Source: Phycisphaerae bacterium
GTDB lineage: Bacteria; Planctomycetota; Phycisphaerae; Phycisphaerales; SM1A02
Length of the DNA stretch: 19,873 nucleotides
Assembly (NCBI GenBank): GCA_002690755.1
Contig: NZFT01000125.1
Location: forward strand, 1-19,873
Reading direction: 5' to 3'
In this document: one piece after another, positions 9,501 through 16,107 of the stretch
Position numbering within the stretch: position 1 is the stretch's first letter
Layout: each line of letters begins with the position of its first letter
Notes under the pieces: model-generated
Seen by the model: the letters and a program-made list of their open reading frames with translations, nothing else
Told to the model about the DNA's origin: nothing
Databases searched by the model: none
Position numbers and translations under genes: made by a program

Positions 9501-10812
9501 CGTTCTTCGTTCGCGGTACCGTGTCGATGATCTTCAGGAACGGAAGATTTCGATGACGCCGGGTCTCCCACAACGCGTTCGAAGCGGCCTTGCAGTCGTC
9601 GTTCCTTCCGAGCACCACCGGAAGGGTGTTGAGGAACATCCCCACCGTCCGCGAGACGAGCGGATGGTCCCGCAGCGACATCGGCGTGGCGATCGAGACT
9701 CGGTCGTCGCGCGCGAGGTCGAGTTCGAAGAGCGTCTCCTTGAACGCATTGACCGCGACGCCGCTTCGGGTGTCGCCTTCGATCTTGAGTCGTCGATCGA
9801 TTCGAGTGGTCATCTCCCGTGGAATTCGCGCCGTGACTTCGCGGGATCGGGTGGAGCTTCGCGGGATCGAATCCACCACGGGAAGATCCAGCTCCACCGG
9901 AACGTCTACGAGCCGTTCCTGCCACCATTCGACATCACCGTCCTTCGAATCCGAGCGTCGTTCAGACCATTCGATGAACGATCGATCCTCCGCCCCGGGC
10001 ATGGATCCCCCGATCGCCTCGCGAAGATCATCGACGATGATCCCAAGCGACTGGTCGTCGACCGCGACATGGTGGAAGACCAGGACCAGTGAATCAAGTC
10101 CGCCGTCGCGGGTGAAGGCGACGGGTCGCATCATGATCGAGCCCTCGACCCGCGGTGGCTCGATCGATTCCAGGTCGAGGAGCGTCTGGAGTTCGTCCCC
10201 CTCGCCGTCGATCTTCGGTCGGATGACGAGGCCGGACGTCATCGGGGTGGGATGCACCCGCTGGACGAACGACAAGTCCTTGCCGGAATCCAGCGCGTGC
10301 ACCGAGGTACGCAACGCGGGATGCACGTCGAGGACCGAGAGACACGCCCTGTCAAGTCCCGCCCACGTGACGTCGGGAAGAGAATCCAATCGAATCCCGA
10401 TCAGGTACTCACGACCCTTGGGATTCACGCGTTCCGCGATCCATTGTTCGATTTGAGCGGCGGAGGCCGCGGACTCCGACGACGACGCCGCGGCATCCGA
10501 ATCCATCCCCGACGAGATGGCCCCTTCGTCCTCGTCGTCCGCTCGTCGAATGCAGGCCACGAGCGATTGAAACGTCACCGGCTCCGTGACCTTGTCCAGA
10601 TCGAGAACGAGGGAATGGGACCGATGGAGTCGGACCTGGATGTCGATGAGGTCGAGGCTCGTGCCGGTGGCACGTTTGAAGTCCGGCTCCGTTTCCGGAT
10701 CGGTCCCGAGAACCGTCGACCAGGTCGCGGTGAGCGCAGCGGTGACCGCTTCGATCTCGGTCGCACGATCGCCGTCGACGTGCTCTTCCGCATTGGAGTT
10801 GGGTGAATCCAC
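3589..10812 (-). CDS. nonribosomal peptide synthetase, T-C-A-T-C-A-T-TE
   Basis: This 2407-aa NRPS starts at GTG 10812, with GAGG 11 nt upstream.
Domains in order:
- T1 (about 20-95, Ser52 in TGTSL)
- C1 (about 118-515, HHVAVDD at 247-253)
- A1 (about 540-1030: SGSTGEPKG, NQYGPTE, YRTGD, NGKVDR)
- T2 (about 1045-1115, Ser1077 in GIDSL)
- C2 (about 1148-1545, HHIAADG at 1273-1279)
- A2 (about 1575-2065: SGTTGTPRC, NGYGPTE, YRTGD, NGKPDR)
- T3 (about 2085-2155, Ser2116 in GFDSL)
- TE (about 2165-2407: Ser2246 in GYSFG, Asp2272, His2381)
Pocket residues read by motif alignment give A1 D-V-Q-Y-V-A-Q-V-A-K, proline-like, and A2 D-A-I-W-M-G-G-V-F-K, valine-like; these are predictions. T1 has no A domain in cis, so the starter unit must come in trans or be missing. 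The TE would release the product by hydrolysis or cyclisation. No tailoring, export, MbtH or PPTase gene was recognised nearby. Confidence 0.95.
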   Translation of the reverse strand: MDSPNSNAEEHVDGDRATEIEAVTAALTATWSTVLGTDPETEPDFKRATGTSLDLIDIQVRLHRSHSLVLDLDKVTEPVTFQSLVACIRRADDEDEGAISSGMDSDAAASSSESAASAAQIEQWIAERVNPKGREYLIGIRLDSLPDVTWAGLDRACLSVLDVHPALRTSVHALDSGKDLSFVQRVHPTPMTSGLVIRPKIDGEGDELQTLLDLESIEPPRVEGSIMMRPVAFTRDGGLDSLVLVFHHVAVDDQSLGIIVDDLREAIGGSMPGAEDRSFIEWSERRSDSKDGDVEWWQERLVDVPVELDLPVVDSIPRSSTRSREVTARIPREMTTRIDRRLKIEGDTRSGVAVNAFKETLFELDLARDDRVSIATPMSLRDHPLVSRTVGMFLNTLPVVLGRNDDCKAASNALWETRRHRNLPFLKIIDTVPRTKNASRAPWLDACMGIMERSGADESSWAPLFSGATAFPILVMTRWSDSEIEVTCQVQERHGGAKLATEIIENLIDRIQRHAISGVDRSSSVSELRSEVPVGERRPRNVVEIVEEVANRSPENVAIESANGDRSVDHSMLSRMSRGLGRRLQDAGAERGRPVGILLESSVELSIAVLAAMRIGGVAMPMPPSTPAHRLRQMLRLAGAKTIVLPRNAPVPGFLETDGVSVVHPDRSDESISDHGDPCEVAAITGEEPAYLLFTSGSTGEPKGVLVSHATLANLVDYEVRRAPKTGSGRCTQFASVGFDVSLQEIFSTWSRGETLVPVPTAVRRDPAEFAAFLEDRRISRVYLPPLLARAVFANSGTPSALEEIVCAGEALRIDDGMRKACRGRPFNLVNQYGPTETHVATSVDLGRDPEAWSDLPGIGHPIDGVVIRIEDASGELVPLGRSGEIVIGGVAVGIGYLEDGQGGFEDRADGRWYRTGDVGRVEDGISFQGRDDDQVKVSGFRVEPREIEVGIAGVPGVEDAAVVAVKGADGVSLRGFYVADQSISAVMVTEALSLELPDWMIPRDLTPLGVIPRSANGKVDRARLRELPVSDVTHRDHAEFSERDLEVMAELHALVPEISDLRCGANQTLGNAGIDSLGAIRLQSILQRRFELAVSVTGLLEKTAEDVLADVRRFGDPDRSSASARGMTPPDQRNDAGSPASDAGSASEWRPLAPIVRDILAKEAMSDPGIFHLAWRIQRSRPFDRELIRDDIEIAVRSWPTLRNRWSPSKGVRTVSADTAPKVDIHFFDSDPGPEVVQSLVIHPMDLELQAPIRGVAWPSPDGGTTLILIVHHIAADGVLAREMIDWLLLPEESRAARLPDSEPVEVDERSDPGSVQWWVNRLESSLGGQRLPQPPERDRRAAMLESASMAVDSSMNDRLVQYQRDHAHGRVAVATVAWAIAVGRSLEKDTVVLGVPFATSSGQGIAASVLPVVVRLKDALVVSLVDQVRDQIREGIIHRNASMSEIISGLHGEDDHSRAPFDGVLTIDDLRRISSDGSSVEWIPMPRSAFQCSAVLPTNEGLGTLGISAEQGFLQGESASSMLERWSHLIDQILSSVMLYRDSNRVDDIDHLTPGMRSRLAEFSKGDAWVSKDADVPTRFAKVVREHGTRVAVTDGTSEVSYRELDHWSDEVAAGLLSVGVQPGDPVVIESTRGIPTIAGLLGIVKAGGWFVPIDLDLPRSVRVNQMRRSRSRFGVGSPGFAEQLELKGRCVDPESREAVPGDAPARHVARDVSAPLYGLFTSGTTGTPRCVVVPHRAVLRLVDDPFFIRLEPGARMLHAAPLAFDASTIEIWGPLLNGATVCCWTGLSADLGGLADFKRRVEFDRCWLTSALFNTCIDSIPRFFQGMNTVMTGGDVVSPRHVARLQERFTGTMLVNGYGPTENTVFTACEVIPAGSVFRDEFVPVGRPIRGTDIDIVDDRGRLVPPGRIGEIVASGAGVGLGYLDDVGVPRATGGFVARSEGEIRYRTGDLAAWSTDGRLRFIGRRDSQVKISGHRVELSAIDQAFRNVPGIEDASTCVMRMGERSMIGTAVVALDRSEFDEVAVRDALSSRLPEWEIPSRIVLIEEIPVTKNGKPDRQATSSILASRVDEPTLVDAPSGSKIEAIIVEVASGMIAPHKVDARRPLRTQGFDSLDLLRLSLELEKVLSRPVDVGDVLQDSSVVGIAKRIGEDLKRESEPIVALRRGSTSCRASVFCIPGVGGTVFSFNSILDTMPNWCPVWGLPYPGISGESKPARRVEELVDRFLAAAADHVPQNPVLLGYSFGAFIAFEMARKLKERGVDPVVVVIDAVPASLDRFEPRTRKIKIPKDWKLRMEHVFPKAIADAMGLKRSRSMKHLRDVIAGSFEAMRNYAPVPLDHPVHLLKTRETDFANFASEGTLGWSTLASDVRITELPGNHLEVFRVGAIDLGTTVSRIVQAGRAGL

Positions 10813-11122
10813 GACTTCTGGTACCTCGGGACGAACGGCTCAGTTCCGATTTCGTCCTGACTCTCGCGTCAACGAGGCCGTTCCGCCCGTCCAAGGCATC
10901 CGACCATCGCCTCCGACGCCGCGGTGGACGTCGAGGTGACTCAGTTACTTCGGCCAGAAGGGGATCCACACCGACCTCAACTCTTCGATTTGAAAGGAGA
11001 CCGCCCGCGGAAGATCCCTAGTGTCCGATAACGGCCTCATCCGAACTCAGGGCGTCGAGGCCGCCGTGGATTCGAGCAGATCCTCGAATTCACCCGGGAC
11101 CCGGAGGCACCGCGAAGGATGT
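10813..11122. other. 310-bp gap upstream of the NRPS gene
   Basis: No gene is recognised here. Compared with neighbouring genes it holds a less GC-rich stretch around 10970-11040. On the minus strand one frame, shifted by +1 from the T/deleted-A fragment upstream, reads RVPGEFEDLLESTAASTP and then a stop at 11047-11049. This could be the original C-terminal tail of that fragment after a frameshift. The promoter of the NRPS gene should lie here if it is not cotranscribed, but no convincing -35/-10 pair was found. The only sign read at the gene start is GAGG at 10824-10827. Confidence 0.4.
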
Positions 11123-11728
11123 TCAGGAAGAGGATTGAATCGGGGCCGCATCCGATTGGAAGCGATTCGAGGCAGCGACGCGATCGATCTTGCCATTGCC
11201 GCTCAGCGGGATCGAATCCACGATCCGCAGATGCTGAGGCACCAACCATGAAGGAAGTCGGTCCGCCAATTCACGACGAATGAACGCCGGCTCGAGACCA
11301 TCCTCGGCTTCGACGGGTTCCGCATGGCAAATCACCTCGTCACCCTCGTGAACCGCGATTGCGTCGGGATGGATCCTCGCCGATTCACGCACTGGTGCGG
11401 TCAGTGATCTGGGCATCTCCGAAGAGACACCGCTTTCGGGGTCCAGACCGAGGGGATCCCCGATGTCCGGGCAGTGCGACTCGACCACTTCGATGAGCAC
11501 CGTCGGGCTGTCCGGCTTTTCCGGAGCCTCGTCCGAAGACTCGCCGGACGCCTCCCGCGCGAGGGAGACCATCGCATCGAAGTTGATCGGGTATTCAAGC
11601 GAGTCGAGATCGAGAAGGATCCAGCGCTGCTGGTAGAGCCGGAGCTGGAATTCCATGAGCAGAAGACTCGAGCCACCAGCTCGCATGAAATCGGGGTCGT
11701 CGTCCGGATCAACACCGAGGAGATCCAT
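11123..11728 (-). pseudogene. NRPS fragment: T domain fused in frame to a gutted adenylation domain
   Basis: The open frame from ATG 11728 encodes 201 aa. Residues 1-60 are a carrier (T) domain, LLGVDPDDDPDFMRAGGSSL with the likely phosphopantetheine serine at Ser21. Homology continues upstream of the ATG without a stop to about 11761, so this ATG cuts off the first T helix, and no ATG/GTG/TTG start is available further up. Residues about 108-132 (APVRESARIHPDAIAVHEGD) match the first strand of an adenylation domain. Residues about 133-183 then jump to the last A subdomain, LADRLPSWLVP and the A10 motif SGNGKIDR. Roughly 350-400 residues carrying motifs A1-A8 are missing, yet the frame is kept. 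It cannot adenylate. The T domain is a close paralogue of T1 of the NRPS downstream. It could be a relic, or a still-made carrier protein with a short tail. Confidence 0.8.
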
Positions 11729-11953
11729 CGGAATCGATCCCAGAACACCGACGACGCCTTCTTTCCCACTCGGTTTTCGGGTCTTCCGACATGCACGTAG
11801 GCCACTGCCTTCAGGTCTCTCCCACGCGAGCCTGCACCTCGGTCACCGCCGTCCTCAAGAGAGACGTCGAGGCCCATGCCGAAGCTGTGTCGCATTTCTT
11901 TCAGCACCGCGAGATTGACAGAATCCACCAGCGTGACCACGGCAACCTCGTGC
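11729..11953. other. 225-bp gap with coding-like minus frame
   Basis: This lies between the NRPS fragment and the outer-membrane barrel gene. In the fragment's own frame, stops (TGA) occur at about 11850-11870. A neighbouring minus frame stays open through the whole gap and reads like protein with high third-position GC (for example AVVTLVDSVNLAVLKEMRHS). It may be a piece of a decayed gene, or the part upstream of a frameshift in the NRPS fragment. I do not recognise a domain in it and do not call a gene. Confidence 0.35.
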
Positions 11954-13618
11954 TCAGAACTCGAACGACCCCCGCACGCTCGCCCGAAGCACCGGACGTC
12001 CGCTGCCGACCTTGCTTTGGAAGGGGACATCCTGATCCAGACGCATGCTCAGACTCGCGTTCCGGGCGATCCGGAAGCCTATTTCCTGACCAAGCGAGAC
12101 CCGTTCACGCCCCGCATCGAAGCCGAAACGCCCCGCGAAGGTCATATCGGATGCGATTCTGGCGCGACCGTTCAAGGCCGTGCGAAGCGTGTCACCCGCC
12201 GCGATGCCGTCGATTCGTCGGTCGATGGCGACCTCGCCGGAAAGATCGAGTCCCGGTGCCGGCTTCCAGCGGGCCCCACCCCGCCACGAGGTCTCGACGA
12301 CGCCGACCGGATCGCCGAAGGCGATGCTGCCACCAAACTGGAACGGGCGCGACGGATTCGTATCGACCCCGACCCGGAACCGTTCGCGACGATCGGTGAA
12401 ATCGTCCTCGAACGGCTTCACGGCGGTCCGGATCCGCTGATCGATGCCGAAACTGATCCGGTCCCCGGTCTCCATCTGGAACCGCGCCGCGTCGATCGAG
12501 AGATCGATGCTTCGTGATTCGAGTTGAAGATCCGTGTCGAAGCGGGTGCGGACTCCGAACTCCCAGCTTTTGATGAACGGCATGCCTTCGAGCGGCAGCG
12601 ACCAGCCCATCCGGCCGGTGATCGCATGGGTGCCCGCGGTGCCGGTTCGCCCGAGTCCCGAATCGAAGTGCTCACCGAGTCTTCGCCAGGCGACCCCGTA
12701 CTTCACACCACCGAGCGATCCATCGATCGACGCGCCGACGGCGCTCCGATCCGTGTCCTGCTCGTCCTCGGCGCCGTCCCCCATCGCATGCTGGACCCAC
12801 GCCTGAACCCGCTGGCCGGCGATTCGCTGATCGAGATCGAAGCCGAAGAGCGAGGAATCGCCGGTCAGACCCCCACCCCGGGTCGCGATGAGCCCGATCG
12901 AGGCGCCGTCCGCGGGGCGGAAGACCGCCCGAGTCGCGAAGAAGTTTCGTTCGAGCCCGCGCGCCTCCGCGGGCGTCGCGAAAAGACGTTCCCCTGCGAA
13001 TGGATTCGCTTCGGCCGCGCTCTCGCCACCGAAGGCGAGCCCGTCGAAGGCTGAACTCCGGCTGGCGAGTTTCGGCCCCGCCCAGGAGTCGCGTTCGAGG
13101 AATGGCGACGAAGACGCCGCGGTTCGTTCGGATGCGAAGGCCCGACTGCGATCGATCCGGCCACCCGCGACCACCGCCACCGACAAGGTGCGACTCGGAC
13201 GCCAGTCGAGATCCACCCCACCGATCCCGAGAATGCCGCGAGTCGGATCCTCGACGCCGTTCACCCGACCGAAACCTTTCATGCTCGGCATGGTTTCGGA
13301 TCGCTGATCCTCGCGAAGGAGCAGATCGAGGGCCTCGAGATCCGACGTGAGACCGGCGATCATCGGCCCCCCGTCCGCGAAGCCGCCGAGCGCGATCGAG
13401 GCGTCCCTCGATCCGGGCGGCGTCTGCCGGATCGAATCGAGCAGCGGGAGTGGTACGTCGGGCGTGGAACCCGTGACACTCGCCTCGACGGACCCACACC
13501 ACCAGAGCGACGTCATCAGGAGCGCCGGCAGCGACGGCATCCGGCCCGCGACGCGGGTCGAATCACCGAATCTCAAGAAATGAACTGCGCGGAATCCCAC
13601 CAGGCACGTCTCCGGCAC
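11954..13618 (-). CDS. outer-membrane beta-barrel protein, DUF5916-like barrel without the CBM9 domain
   Basis: This 554-aa protein has GTG 13618 as the longest start. An ATG at 13540 (codon 27) would start directly at the signal peptide, MPSLPALLMTSLWWCGSVEA, with probable cleavage after VEA. The rest is alternating beta-strand sequence ending in RASVRGSFEF*, the C-terminal Phe typical of outer-membrane barrels. From residue about 115 it aligns with residue about 275 onward of the protein encoded just upstream (13713-15959): GFGRVNGVED against PYGKINVSED, GGVDLDW against GGVDVFW, and FFATRAVF..SIGLIAT against YFAGRALF..SIGVIAT. The N-terminal CBM9-like domain of that protein is absent here, and residues about 50-110 are unrelated linker. 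It probably forms a pore or surface protein; the ligand is unknown. It is 94 bp downstream of its paralogue, likely the same transcript. Confidence 0.8.
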   Translation of the reverse strand: MPETCLVGFRAVHFLRFGDSTRVAGRMPSLPALLMTSLWWCGSVEASVTGSTPDVPLPLLDSIRQTPPGSRDASIALGGFADGGPMIAGLTSDLEALDLLLREDQRSETMPSMKGFGRVNGVEDPTRGILGIGGVDLDWRPSRTLSVAVVAGGRIDRSRAFASERTAASSSPFLERDSWAGPKLASRSSAFDGLAFGGESAAEANPFAGERLFATPAEARGLERNFFATRAVFRPADGASIGLIATRGGGLTGDSSLFGFDLDQRIAGQRVQAWVQHAMGDGAEDEQDTDRSAVGASIDGSLGGVKYGVAWRRLGEHFDSGLGRTGTAGTHAITGRMGWSLPLEGMPFIKSWEFGVRTRFDTDLQLESRSIDLSIDAARFQMETGDRISFGIDQRIRTAVKPFEDDFTDRRERFRVGVDTNPSRPFQFGGSIAFGDPVGVVETSWRGGARWKPAPGLDLSGEVAIDRRIDGIAAGDTLRTALNGRARIASDMTFAGRFGFDAGRERVSLGQEIGFRIARNASLSMRLDQDVPFQSKVGSGRPVLRASVRGSFEF

Positions 13619-13674
13619 ACGTCATATCGGACCGCCTTCCAGCGGCGCTGACCTCTTCGAATTGTTCCAAGGAC

Positions 13675-13691
13675 GGGATTCTCTCGATCCC
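13675..13691 (-). terminator. weak hairpin between the two barrel genes
   Basis: GGGAT and ATCCC form a 5-bp stem with a 7-nt loop, 22 nt past the stop of the CBM9-barrel gene on the minus strand. There is no T tract. It could attenuate rather than end transcription into the second barrel gene. Confidence 0.25.
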
Positions 13692-13712
13692 GACCCACCA
13701 CTCTTCTCATCG

Positions 13713-15959
13713 TCAGAACGAGAAGGTCCAGCCAATCTTCGCGACGAATTCGGTGGTGTCGATCGTGAAGTCGAGATCATCGGCCTCGACGTTCTGATTG
13801 AAGACCAGGAAGACCTCCTGCCCGTCCCGCAGGGACCAGCGGAATCGACTGTTCACGCCGACCGTGCCGGACTGCGTGTCGTACTGGACGAGGTTCTCCC
13901 ACGAAACGTCGGGGCTCAAGTAGAAATTGACGCGACTCGATACCAGCCAGGTGTCGAGGCGACCGGTATCGAGTGCGATCTCGTTCCACTGCGCTTGCGC
14001 CGTGAAGAGGAAACTCGGCATCGGTTGCCATCGGAAGTCGCCGGAGATGGTGGTCCTCGAGCCACCGTAGTAGCCACTCCAGCCCGTCGAACCACCGATC
14101 TCGACGGGCTCCTTCGAGGTCGTCTCGAACCCCGCTTCGATCCGGTTCCACGTGTAGTCGCCGGCCGGGATCAGCAACTGGCCGGCGGCGAGGAAGTCCT
14201 GCGTCGGCACTTCCTGTTGGATCCCGTACTCGAGATACACGGTGTCGCCTCGCTCGAACTGGATCCGCGGGATGTCGAACTCCAGATCCATGCTCTCGGT
14301 CGCGAAGTCGAGATCGGTGACCAGAAATCCGCCGACGCCGACGTCCACGCTCCGAACGAGCTCCGCTTCGGGTCGCCATCGGTAACGCCCCCCACCGAAG
14401 AATTCGTGGATGCCGGTCCGCTGTACGAATCCGAGCGCGGGGAAGTAGTCGGAACCGATCCGGGCCCAACCGAGTCTCAGGTTGAGCGTGTCGTTCGGAT
14501 AGGCGATGCGGGCCCCCACCGCCGTCGCGTCGGCGCTTTCGAGCCCTTCGGTGATGGTCTGCTGGAACCAGGCGTTGGCGGAGATGGTCCGGCCGCCTTC
14601 GAGATCCGTCGTCTTGAAGTTGAAGTCGGCGCCGATCAGGGAATTCGATTCCGGACCGAGTGGATTGCCGTTGGTCGCGATCACCCCGATCGAGGACTGC
14701 TCGAGCACGTTGAAGAGCGCCCGGCCCGCGAAGTAGTTCCGCCCCGAGGGCGAGACGTCGTCGCTCATCTGGGTGTCGAGGATTCCGACCGCGACGTCGT
14801 CGATGCTCCCGGTCAGTTTCACCCCGCCGAGAATGGTCTCGGGTTCGCCCTGGGGCGAGAGACCGATCCGCCGCGAATAGAACGGGAGCGGCGTCGAACG
14901 GATGCCGCCGAAGTCGAAGTAGCCGGCGTCTTCCAGGAAGAAGTCGCGTTTCTCCGGGAAGCGGATCGAGAATCGCGAGAAGTTGATGACCCGCTGGTCG
15001 ACCTCGGTCTCCGCGAAATCGGGATTCACCGTCCCCACGAAGGTCAGGCCGGGCGTGACCTTCCAGAAGACATCGACGCCGCCGGTGGCGGCGACGTCGA
15101 CACCGTCGTCCTCCGAGACGTTGATCTTCCCGTAAGGACGAACGTCGATCCCCGAACCCTGGTCGATGTCGCCGAACATCTCGACCACGCCCGCGTCCGC
15201 GACCGAGGTGACGCTGACGTCGCGATCCGCGGACTGCCATCGGACCGTCTCGTTGTTGCGTCGGATGGCGCGTTCGAAATTGATGCCCCAGTCGAGATTG
15301 TCGACGTCGATCGAAATGGTCCGGAACGGCACCACGAATTCCGCGGTCCAGCCTTCGTCGTCGATCGCCGAGCGTCCGTACCACTGCCCGTCCCAGTTGT
15401 AGTCCGATCTTCCGTTGACGAGCCTGGCGTCGGCCCGGGTGCCGTTGGGGCTGATGCGGAAGACATAACCGGTGCGGAGATCCCGCTTCGGATCGAGGAC
15501 CATCAGGATGTTGTCGTCCCGGTTGATCGGTCCGCCCCGGATCATCACCCGCGAGATGATCTTCGACGGCTCGTCGTCGAAACAGCGGACGCCCACGTAC
15601 AGGTTCCGAGAGTCCCGCATCAGCCGGACCTCGGTCCGCTGCGTGGGCATCGCACCCTCGTCCGGATTGACCTGCCGCCAGGTGTCCGCCAGAAGCGTGC
15701 CGTCCTTCCAGATCTCCTCGAGCACGCCGTCGATCTCCGGGGCCTCCTCGACGCCGAAGATCCGGGGGGCGTCGGCGGCCGCGGGAAGCTCGCCGGCGAG
15801 GACCGTGGCCGCCTCGTCGTCACCCGCCGCCACCGGATCCGGCGCCTGGCCAGCGGCGATCGCCGAACAAGCCGCCGCCGCCATCAGCGCCAGTCGGTGC
15901 GTCGTCCGCCCGATGAGGTGGAACGGGTGTGCAACGAGATTTCGTCGGAGGCAATTCAT
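13713..15959 (-). CDS. CBM9-like domain plus outer-membrane barrel (DUF5916 family)
   Basis: This 748-aa protein starts at ATG 15959. A long n-region with a hydrophobic core (LALMAAAACSAIAAGQA, about 24-40) is the signal peptide. Residues about 66-255 form a CBM9-like carbohydrate-binding fold: IDGVLEEIWKDGTLLADTW, RDSRNLYVGVRCFD, WTAEFVVPF. Residues about 270-748 are a DUF5916-type barrel with the conserved FPEKRDFFLEDAGYFDFG (about 334-351) and a terminal AKIGWTFSF*. Members of this family are outer-membrane proteins of unproven substrate; the CBM9 part suggests sugar or polymer contact, and uptake is only an inference. There is no TonB box or classic plug. The gene is divergent from 16108-17616, with 148 bp between starts, and is followed by its truncated paralogue. 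Confidence 0.9.
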   Translation of the reverse strand: MNCLRRNLVAHPFHLIGRTTHRLALMAAAACSAIAAGQAPDPVAAGDDEAATVLAGELPAAADAPRIFGVEEAPEIDGVLEEIWKDGTLLADTWRQVNPDEGAMPTQRTEVRLMRDSRNLYVGVRCFDDEPSKIISRVMIRGGPINRDDNILMVLDPKRDLRTGYVFRISPNGTRADARLVNGRSDYNWDGQWYGRSAIDDEGWTAEFVVPFRTISIDVDNLDWGINFERAIRRNNETVRWQSADRDVSVTSVADAGVVEMFGDIDQGSGIDVRPYGKINVSEDDGVDVAATGGVDVFWKVTPGLTFVGTVNPDFAETEVDQRVINFSRFSIRFPEKRDFFLEDAGYFDFGGIRSTPLPFYSRRIGLSPQGEPETILGGVKLTGSIDDVAVGILDTQMSDDVSPSGRNYFAGRALFNVLEQSSIGVIATNGNPLGPESNSLIGADFNFKTTDLEGGRTISANAWFQQTITEGLESADATAVGARIAYPNDTLNLRLGWARIGSDYFPALGFVQRTGIHEFFGGGRYRWRPEAELVRSVDVGVGGFLVTDLDFATESMDLEFDIPRIQFERGDTVYLEYGIQQEVPTQDFLAAGQLLIPAGDYTWNRIEAGFETTSKEPVEIGGSTGWSGYYGGSRTTISGDFRWQPMPSFLFTAQAQWNEIALDTGRLDTWLVSSRVNFYLSPDVSWENLVQYDTQSGTVGVNSRFRWSLRDGQEVFLVFNQNVEADDLDFTIDTTEFVAKIGWTFSF

Positions 15960-15969
15960 GGAAGGCGCG

Positions 15970-15975
15970 ATCCTA
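15970..15975 (-). promoter_or_regulatory. -10-like hexamer TAGGAT next to the start of the CBM9-barrel gene
   Basis: On the minus strand TCTAGGAT is followed by 10 nt and the ATG at 15959. This spacing would put the transcript start within a few bases of the start codon. No Shine-Dalgarno sequence is seen in the 10 nt, and no good -35 was found. Confidence 0.35.
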
Positions 15976-16041
15976 GACCGACACGACGCCGCTCGGTTGC
16001 AGGACGAACGGCTTTCGCGGAAGCACGGTCCTCCGATTCGC

Positions 16042-16047
16042 TAGTCT
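16042..16047 (+). promoter_or_regulatory. -10-like hexamer TAGTCT upstream of the ATPase/GNAT gene
   Basis: GCTAGTCT lies 60 nt before the ATG at 16108, in the divergent gap. A similar GCTACCCT (TACCCT at 2879-2884) lies 59 nt before the dioxygenase ATG. Both would give leaders of about 50 nt carrying the visible ribosome binding sites. The -35 is not clear in either case. Confidence 0.3.
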
Positions 16048-16107
16048 GTCCGCTTCCGTCCGACCGGCGTACCGGCCATCACCAAATCCCACGACCGAGG
16101 CCACGGC

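Noticed and set aside
6154..10092. A 1312-codon open frame on the plus strand
   Set aside because: It is antisense to the NRPS, whose domains and motifs are clear. Its translation is Arg/Asp/His-rich without motifs, an effect of high third-position GC.
10864..10872. TTGACG on the minus strand as a -35 for the NRPS
   Set aside because: No TAnnnT lies at 16-18 nt after it.
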